A DNA stretch of 15,807 nucleotides, taken from positions 1 to 15,807 of the forward strand of contig SKSP01000141.1 of assembly GCA_007122945.1 (NCBI GenBank), written 5' to 3'. The position numbers were made by a program, and so were the translations under genes. This document shows positions 7,311 to 12,494 of the stretch, in pieces. The stretch is from Ilumatobacteraceae bacterium (GTDB taxonomy: Bacteria > Actinomycetota > Acidimicrobiia > Acidimicrobiales > Ilumatobacteraceae). Below the pieces are notes generated by a model that worked only from the letters and a program-made list of their open reading frames with translations, searched no databases and was not told where the DNA came from. The stretch's first letter is position 1; each line of letters opens with the position of its first letter.

Positions 7311-8863
7311 CCGCCGGCGACCCGCTCGTTGAACTCGTCGATCATGTCGTCCCACACCCCGACGTAGCGCCGCAGCCCCCGCCAGAACGACTGGTGGCGG
7401 CGCTGCTCGAACAGCGCGAACGGTGTGCCCTGCTGCTCGACCCACGTGTAGTAGCCGAGGTTGAAGATGCGCGTACGGTCGCGCTCGGTGCAGTCGATCA
7501 GGTGGTCGGTGTCCACGTCGGCGAGGTGACGTCCGTAGATCTCGGCCGCGGCCACGGCGTCGAGATCACCACCGAAGCGATGGGTGATCGTCTTGGCCCG
7601 CTCGCTCGGGTAGAGCGCGGCGCCATCGGTGGCGACGGTGACGAGCGCGTCGTCGGGCCCGAGGTCGAACAGCTTCGCCGTCTTGATCGCGGCGAGCACG
7701 TTGCAGATCGCCGAGAAGCCGAAGTGCTCGAGTTGCCCCACCAGGTCGGCGGGGACCCCCACCCGGTCGACGAGGTGCGCCCGACCGGCGTCGGTGTTGA
7801 ACAACACGTCGAGATCGTCGGTGGCGCGATCGCTGATCGCCACGACCACGTCGGTGTTCATCACGTTGTGGATCAGCGGGATGTGCTTGTCGCCGATCCC
7901 CTGGATGTTGTGCTCGCCGAAGCCGTTCTCGAGCATGGTGGGGCACTCGAGCGCCTCGACGGCGACGATCCGGGCGCCGTACTCCTCCTTCAGCCGGTCT
8001 CCGGCCGCGATCGTGCCGGCCGAGCCGGTCGCCGACGTGAACGCCGCCAGTCGCAGATCGCGGCCGCTCGCGGCGCGTACCGTCTCGAACACGTGTCCGA
8101 GCGCCCGGCCGGTGACGGTCAGGTGACCGAGGTGGTTGCCGAACTCGCTGAACTGGTTGAGCACGAAGTTCCCGGGGTCGCGGGCGAGCTCGTTGCAGGC
8201 GTCGTAGATCTCCTTGACGTTCGACTCGGTGCCGTGGGTCCGGATGACGTCGTCCGCGGGGTTCTCGCACCACCTGTCGAGCCAGTCGAAGCGCTCCCGG
8301 CTCATCCCCTCGGGCAGGATCGCCACGCCCCGACTCGCCATGATGCGGCTGATCGCGATACCCCCGCGGGCGTAGTTGCCGGTGGACGGCCAGATCGCCC
8401 GGTGGCGGGTCGGGTCGAACTGCCCGGTGACCACCCGAGGGGCGAGGCACGCGTACGCGGCCAGCACCTTGTGGGCCGTGATCATCGGGAAGCGGTCGCC
8501 GAACACGACGATGATCGGGCTCTCGACCCCGGTGAGGCTGGTGGGCAACACGACGTGCTCGGGCACCGGCACCCGGCCCCCGGCGAGATCGTTGTACCAG
8601 TGCACGCGCCACAGGTTGCGGGCGTCGGGGCCCTGCGGATCGGCGTCGCCGACCATCGAGGTGTGGTCGAACGAGGCGGGGTCGGCGAGCTGGGCGAACG
8701 TGGGCAGCCGGATGCCGCGCTCCCGGAACCGCTCGACGCTGTTGGCGAGCGCGGCCTCGTCGACGATCCGGTCGGCGAGACCGAACTGGTTCTCGAGCGC
8801 GTCGGCGTGCTGGTCGGGGGCGGGCTGGTCGTAGGAGGTGTCGGTCACGGCCACGTTGAACAT
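7307..8863 (-). CDS. Large fold-type II PLP enzyme (cysteine-synthase-like, unknown substrate)
   Basis: A 518-residue PLP enzyme whose first ~100 residues precede the catalytic core. The core shows MITAHKVLAAYACL (PLP Lys132 after His, like TrpB's HK), WPSTGNYARGGIA (phosphate/substrate loop 160-168), SATGSAGTIAAGDRLKEEYG, and IQGIGDKHIPLIHNVMN. It belongs to a family usually labelled pyridoxal-dependent protein beta subunit or cysteine synthase, for which I know no firm function. ATG 8863 is chosen because a candidate promoter (TTGCGA-N16-AATGGT) ends 7 bases upstream; ATG 8875 would add four residues. The open frame further upstream runs through the tRNA and is not real. It is first in a two-gene operon with the threonine-synthase-like enzyme. 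Confidence 0.78.
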   Translation of the reverse strand: MFNVAVTDTSYDQPAPDQHADALENQFGLADRIVDEAALANSVERFRERGIRLPTFAQLADPASFDHTSMVGDADPQGPDARNLWRVHWYNDLAGGRVPVPEHVVLPTSLTGVESPIIVVFGDRFPMITAHKVLAAYACLAPRVVTGQFDPTRHRAIWPSTGNYARGGIAISRIMASRGVAILPEGMSRERFDWLDRWCENPADDVIRTHGTESNVKEIYDACNELARDPGNFVLNQFSEFGNHLGHLTVTGRALGHVFETVRAASGRDLRLAAFTSATGSAGTIAAGDRLKEEYGARIVAVEALECPTMLENGFGEHNIQGIGDKHIPLIHNVMNTDVVVAISDRATDDLDVLFNTDAGRAHLVDRVGVPADLVGQLEHFGFSAICNVLAAIKTAKLFDLGPDDALVTVATDGAALYPSERAKTITHRFGGDLDAVAAAEIYGRHLADVDTDHLIDCTERDRTRIFNLGYYTWVEQQGTPFALFEQRRHQSFWRGLRRYVGVWDDMIDEFNERVAGG

Positions 8864-8898
8864 TCTGTCAACCATTCCGTCGAACCGCGAGTTCGCAA
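8864..8898 (-). promoter_or_regulatory. Candidate leaderless promoter of the PLP operon
   Basis: Minus-strand TTGCGA (8898-8893), 16-base spacer, AATGGT (8876-8871), then TGACAGA before the ATG at 8863. The layout matches the other leaderless promoters here, but the -10 is a weak match. If it is correct, the alternative ATG at 8875 lies inside the -10 and cannot be used. Confidence 0.35.
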
Positions 8899-8950
8899 CC
8901 GTCCGCGCCGATCGACCGGAACACGTCGATCCCGGCAGACGGATCGGATC

Positions 8951-8956
8951 TAGCCT
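8951..8956 (+). promoter_or_regulatory. Candidate -10 box for tRNA-Leu and the downstream aldolase gene
   Basis: TAGCCT lies 13 bases upstream of the tRNA 5' end. I see no convincing -35 at the standard distance. The D-TA-like gene starts one base after the tRNA, so this would be its promoter too. Confidence 0.4.
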
Positions 8957-8969
8957 GGCGGGGTCGCGC

Positions 8970-9051
8970 GCGGGCGTGGCGGAACTGGCAGACGCGCGGG
9001 CCTTAGGAGCCCGTTCCGGAAGGAGTGAGGGTTCGAGTCCCTCCGCCCGCA
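8970..9051 (+). tRNA. tRNA-Leu (anticodon UAG)
   Basis: The acceptor stem GCGGGCG (8970-8976) pairs perfectly with CGCCCGC (9044-9050), with discriminator A9051. The anticodon stem CGGGC/GCCCG (8997-9001, 9009-9013) encloses the loop CTTAGGA, giving anticodon UAG at 9004-9006. A long variable arm (class II) and the T-loop GGTTCGAGTCC are present, as expected for Leu. CCA is not encoded; C9052 and then ATG follow at once. It reads CUA, and by wobble other CUN codons. Confidence 0.95.
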
Positions 9052-9052
9052 C

Positions 9053-10066
9053 ATGGACATCGACGACCTCCCGACGCCCGCCCTCGTCATCGACGCGAAC
9101 GCACTCGAACGCAACCTCGACCGGATGACGGCGACCCACCCCGGGTCAGCGTTGCGGCCCCACGTGAAGGCCCACAAGTGCACCGCGCTGGCCGCGGCCC
9201 AGGCGGCGAACGGCCACAACGGCTTCACGTGCGCGACACCCCGCGAGGTCATCGGGATGGCGAGTGCCGGTCTCGGGCAGGACCTGCTGTTGGCCAACGA
9301 GACGCTCGACGCCGGTCGACTCCGGGCGATGGCCGAGCTCGACCCGCCCGTGACGGTGGCGATCGACTCCGAGGCCACGTTGCACGCGACCGTCACGGCC
9401 GGGATCCGCCGCGTGCTCATCGACGTGAACGTCGGGCTCCCCCGCTGCGGGATCGCACCCGGCCGAGCGGGTGCCCTCGCCGATGCCGCCCGCGCGGCCG
9501 GTCTCGAGGTGCGCGGGGTGATGGGTTACGAGGGGCATCTCATGATGGTCACCGACCGCGCCGAGCAGGCCGAGCGGGTCGCCGCCGCGATGGCGCTGCT
9601 CGTGCGGGCCCATGCCGACGTCGGCGGCCACATCGTGTCTGCCGGCGGCACCGGCACCTACGACCTCCACGCCGAGACCGGCGTCAACGAGATCCAGGCC
9701 GGCAGCTATGCACTCATGGACACCCACTACGGCGCACTCGGGATCCCCTTCGAGCAGGCGCTCCACGTGATCGGCACCGTGATCTCGGTGAGCGACGAGT
9801 ACGCCGTCGCCGATGTCGGTCTCAAGGCGCTCGGGATGGATCATGGCGATCCCGACGTGCTCGTCGAGGGTGGCGCGCGTCGGGTGTGGTTCTGCAGCGA
9901 CGAGCACGTCACGTTCTCCCGCGACGATCGGTCACCCGAGGTCGGCGACCGGGTGCGGGTCGTGCCCGCCCACGTCGACCCCACGATGGCGATGCACGCC
10001 ACCGCCTGGCTCACGCGCCACGGCGAGGTGATCGACCGCTGGCCGATCGACTTGCGCGGGTGGTGA
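9053..10066 (+). CDS. D-threonine aldolase-like PLP enzyme (DSD1/alanine racemase N-terminal fold)
   Basis: A 337-residue fold-type III PLP enzyme related to metal-dependent D-threonine aldolase, D-serine dehydratase and beta-hydroxyaspartate aldolase (BhcC). It opens with IDDLPTPALVID, the family's usual N-terminus, so the ATG at 9053 is firm although it lies one base after a tRNA. RPHVKAHK contains the PLP lysine (Lys39). The C-terminal VPAHVDPTMAMH keeps His307 and Asp309, which match the metal-binding HxD of D-threonine aldolase. GYEGH, SAGGTGTYD and EIQAGSYALMD are further family blocks. It probably cleaves or dehydrates beta-hydroxy-D-amino acids. There is no Shine-Dalgarno sequence; the mRNA would be freed by tRNA 3' processing. 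The amino-acid hydroxylase and PLP enzymes next door suggest a shared pathway, but it is on the opposite strand and could be independent. Confidence 0.82.
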   Translation: MDIDDLPTPALVIDANALERNLDRMTATHPGSALRPHVKAHKCTALAAAQAANGHNGFTCATPREVIGMASAGLGQDLLLANETLDAGRLRAMAELDPPVTVAIDSEATLHATVTAGIRRVLIDVNVGLPRCGIAPGRAGALADAARAAGLEVRGVMGYEGHLMMVTDRAEQAERVAAAMALLVRAHADVGGHIVSAGGTGTYDLHAETGVNEIQAGSYALMDTHYGALGIPFEQALHVIGTVISVSDEYAVADVGLKALGMDHGDPDVLVEGGARRVWFCSDEHVTFSRDDRSPEVGDRVRVVPAHVDPTMAMHATAWLTRHGEVIDRWPIDLRGW

Positions 10067-10095
10067 CCCGAACCGTCCCCTCGAACCGTCTGGGC

Positions 10096-10170
10096 CAACC
10101 GACCGGAATCCGCCGGTTCCGGCAGACGGAAGGCTCTCACCCGCCGGAACCGTCCGCGGCAACCGACCGG
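10096..10170. terminator. Inverted repeat between convergent genes, likely bidirectional terminator
   Basis: CGGTTCCGGC (10114-10123) and GCCGGAACCG (10143-10152) are a perfect 10-bp inverted repeat with a 19-base loop. A competing smaller hairpin CCGGAA/TTCCGG (10103-10108, 10117-10122) overlaps it. The structure is flanked by an 11-bp direct repeat CAACCGACCGG (10096-10106 and 10160-10170). It lies between the 3' ends of the aldolase gene and rdgB. No U-tract is seen. Confidence 0.45.
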
Positions 10171-10172
10171 GA

Positions 10173-10757
10173 TCAGCCGATCCGCGCGGACAGTTCGGTG
10201 AGGAGGGCGCGCAGGGCGCGGGCGCGGTGGGAGACGGCCTGCTTCTCGGCGAGGGTCATCTCGGCGAACGTGCGGCCGTCACCTCCGGCGGGGGCGAACA
10301 CGGCGTCGTAGCCGAACCCGCGGTCGCCGCGCTCGACCGTCGTGATCGCTCCGTCGCACACCCCCTCGACCACCAACTCGTCGCCGTCGGGCCAGGCGAC
10401 GAGCACCACGGTCCGGAACCGGGCCCGCCGGTCGGACACCCCGTCGAGAGCGCCCAGCAGCTTGGCCCGGTTGTCGGCGTACGAGCACCCCTCCCCCGCG
10501 TAGCGCGCGGCGTGCACGCCTGGGGCGCCGTCGAGGGCGACGACCTCGAGGCCGGTGTCGTCGGCCACCGCCGGCCGCCCGGTGGCGTGGACGAGGGCGC
10601 GCGCCTTCAGGCGGGCGTTGCCCTCCAGCGTGTCGGCGTCCTCCACCACGTCGGGCACGTGATCGGGGCGCGGTTCCAGCTCGACGAGGCCGTCGAGCAC
10701 GTCGGCGATCTCCACGACCTTGTCCGGATTGGCGGAAGCGCAGACGAGCGTGATCAT
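10173..10757 (-). CDS. rdgB: XTP/dITP diphosphatase (non-canonical purine NTP pyrophosphatase)
   Basis: A 194-residue HAM1/RdgB-family enzyme that hydrolyses dITP, XTP and similar deaminated purine nucleotides to monophosphates, keeping them out of DNA and RNA. Visible motifs: CASANPDKVVEI at the N-terminus (Ser8-Lys13), TLEGNARLKA (about 43-52), the catalytic ADDTGLEV (Asp66, Asp67), GFGYDAVF, and SHRARALRAL near the end. Length is normal for the family. The ATG at 10757 follows the rph stop by 7 bases, so it is the last gene of the murI-rph-rdgB operon. It ends convergent with the aldolase gene, with an inverted repeat between them. Confidence 0.95.
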   Translation of the reverse strand: MITLVCASANPDKVVEIADVLDGLVELEPRPDHVPDVVEDADTLEGNARLKARALVHATGRPAVADDTGLEVVALDGAPGVHAARYAGEGCSYADNRAKLLGALDGVSDRRARFRTVVLVAWPDGDELVVEGVCDGAITTVERGDRGFGYDAVFAPAGGDGRTFAEMTLAEKQAVSHRARALRALLTELSARIG

Positions 10758-10764
10758 GGCCGCG

Positions 10765-11517
10765 TCAGCGCGGTGCCGGCGGCGTGGCGACCACCTCGGC
10801 CTGCCGATCGGCGATCTCGACGAGGCCGCTCGCCGCCAACTCCAGCAGCGCGTCGAGCTCCGCTCGCGAGAACGCCGTGCCCTCGGCGGTCCCCTGGACC
10901 TCGACGAACTTCGGCTCGCCGCCCCCGACCGGCCGCAGCATCACCACGTTCATGTCGACCTCGGCCGTGCTGTCCTCGGTGTACGGCAGGTCGAGCACCG
11001 GCGTGCCGCCCACGATGCCGACGCTGATGGCGGCGCAGAACGAGTGCAGGGGATGCTCGCCGATCAGGCCGGAGCGTTGCTTGCGGGCGAGGGCGTCGTG
11101 GAGCGCGACGAACCCCCCGCAGATGCTCGCGGTACGGGTGCCGCCGTCGGCCTGCAGGACGTCGCAGTCCACGACGACCTGGCGCTCGCCGAGCAGCGTC
11201 ATGTCGCAGGCCGCGCGCAGGGATCGGCCGATCAGCCGCTGGATCTCGACGGTCCGGCCGCTCTGCTTGCCCCGGGCGGCTTCACGGCCGACCCGCTCGG
11301 GGGACGAGCCGGGCAGCATCGAGTACTCGGCGGTCACCCAGCCCGTCCCGCTGCCGCGCATCCAGCGGGGGACGTCGTCGTCGATGGAGGCGGTGCACAG
11401 GACCCGGGTCCTGCCGAACGACACGAGGCACGAGCCATCGGCCATCTCGGTGTAGTCGCGCTCGAACGTGAGGGGGCGCAGCTCGTCGGCCGCGCGGCCA
11501 TCGGGGCGTGAGGTCAT
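10765..11517 (-). CDS. rph: Ribonuclease PH
   Basis: A 250-residue phosphorolytic 3'-5' exoribonuclease that trims tRNA 3' ends using inorganic phosphate. Diagnostic blocks: ELRPLTFERDYTEMADGSCLVSFGRTRVLCTASI at the N-terminus, EYSMLPGSSPER, GKQSGRTVEIQRLIGRSLRA, VVDCDVLQADGGTRTASI, and the acidic active-site region YTEDSTAEVDMNVV. The length is typical. The open frame extends far upstream, but the start is the ATG at 11517, which overlaps the murI stop by 4 bases (ATGA). The upstream part is a shadow of murI. The order murI-rph-rdgB resembles the mycobacterial murI-Rv1339-rphA-Rv1341 run, without the Rv1339-type gene in between. Confidence 0.95.
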   Translation of the reverse strand: MTSRPDGRAADELRPLTFERDYTEMADGSCLVSFGRTRVLCTASIDDDVPRWMRGSGTGWVTAEYSMLPGSSPERVGREAARGKQSGRTVEIQRLIGRSLRAACDMTLLGERQVVVDCDVLQADGGTRTASICGGFVALHDALARKQRSGLIGEHPLHSFCAAISVGIVGGTPVLDLPYTEDSTAEVDMNVVMLRPVGGGEPKFVEVQGTAEGTAFSRAELDALLELAASGLVEIADRQAEVVATPPAPR

Positions 11518-12365
11518 CCCCCGACCGTACCGTCGCCGAGCGCGCACCCGCCCGACCGGGACCAGGCCTCGGTGCGGTCGAGCTCGGGGCCGAGGAGCCG
11601 GCTCCCGAGGAGCCGGAACCAGTCGACGTCGCCGCTCGAGACCCATCGGTGGCGGCCGACGCCCGGCGCGTCCGACCGGAGCAGGCCGAGGCCCGCCAGC
11701 ACGTCGCGGGCCGCGAACGCCGTCTCGTCGGCGGAGCTCACGAGCGTCACGTCCGGCCCCATGACGTCGCTGATCGTCCGGGCGAGGAACGGGTAGTGGG
11801 TGCAGCCGAGGAGCAGGGTGTCCACGGCGGCGTCGCGGAGTGGGTCGAGCAGCCGCTCGGCGAGGACGGTCACCTCGTCGCCGGTCGTGGTGCCACGCTC
11901 GACGAACTCGACGAAGCCCGGGCAGGCAGCCGATGCGAGGTGGACGGGGGCACCCGTCCGGGCGACCGCGTGCACGTACGCGCCCGACGAGATCGTGCCG
12001 ACGGTGCCGATCACCCCCACCCGCCCGGACCGGGTGGCGGTGACGAGCGCCCGGGCGCCGGGTTCGATCACGTCGATCACCGGCACGGGGAGCTCCCCAC
12101 GGAGCTCGTCGAGGCCGGCTGCGGTGGCGGTGTTGCACGCCACCACCACCGCCTTGGCCCCGAAGTCGTCCACGAGGCTCCAGGCCAGCTCGCGTGCGTA
12201 GGTCCGGACGTCGGCCAATGGCTTCGATCCGTACGGGTAGCGGCCCGTGTCGCCGATGTACACGAGATCCTCACCGGGGAGCAGGTCGATGAGCGCGCGG
12301 GCGACCGTCAGGCCGCCGAACCCCGAATCGAACATCCCGATCGGCCGATCCACCGTCGTCACCAC
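11514..12365 (-). CDS. murI: Glutamate racemase
   Basis: A 283-residue cytoplasmic racemase supplying D-glutamate for peptidoglycan. GMFDSGFGGLTV is the N-terminal signature, VVACNTAT carries the first catalytic Cys, and LLGCTHYPFL the second. DTGRYPYGSK and CPGFVEFVE are further conserved blocks. The start is GTG 12365 (followed by another GTG codon), preceded on the minus strand by GAGGGTGG. The start lies in the last of four 17-bp tandem repeats, each of which contains start-codon-like GTG or ATG triplets. A TAGCCT (minus strand, 12449-12444) upstream of the repeats could be the -10 of the operon promoter. First gene of murI-rph-rdgB. Confidence 0.95.
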   Translation of the reverse strand: MVTTVDRPIGMFDSGFGGLTVARALIDLLPGEDLVYIGDTGRYPYGSKPLADVRTYARELAWSLVDDFGAKAVVVACNTATAAGLDELRGELPVPVIDVIEPGARALVTATRSGRVGVIGTVGTISSGAYVHAVARTGAPVHLASAACPGFVEFVERGTTTGDEVTVLAERLLDPLRDAAVDTLLLGCTHYPFLARTISDVMGPDVTLVSSADETAFAARDVLAGLGLLRSDAPGVGRHRWVSSGDVDWFRLLGSRLLGPELDRTEAWSRSGGCALGDGTVGG

Positions 12366-12417
12366 CCCACCCTCGTCACCACTCCACCCTCGTCATCACT
12401 CCACCGTCGTCACCGGC
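12350..12417 (-). repeat. Four 17-bp tandem repeats spanning the murI start codon
   Basis: Plus-strand units at 12350-12366, 12367-12383, 12384-12400 and 12401-12417 follow the pattern CCACC(C/G)TCGTCA(C/T)CA. On the minus strand each reads as (G/A)TGACGA(C/G)GGTGG. The innermost copy encodes the first residues of MurI. The period of 17 puts successive start-like triplets in different frames, with in-frame stops, so very short upstream open frames arise. Confidence 0.9.
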
Positions 12418-12494
12418 GCCGTGCGTCGCGTTCCACGGTCGGGAGGCTACGGGACCGGGACGCGGCCCCACGCCGGGCGTGGCATGCTCGGGCA

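Noticed and set aside
8970..9051. tRNA-Leu as an integration site for a mobile element
   Set aside because: No integrase and no repeated tRNA 3' end is visible. The next gene begins at once and has normal composition.
8864..9139. N-terminal extension of the large PLP enzyme through the tRNA
   Set aside because: It would run antisense across tRNA-Leu and into the aldolase gene, and the residues show no family match.
11508..12494. Upstream extension of the Pat-like frame to a 1198-residue protein
   Set aside because: The extra part runs antisense through murI and has no family resemblance. The ATG at 12495 fits the domain start and a -10-like box.
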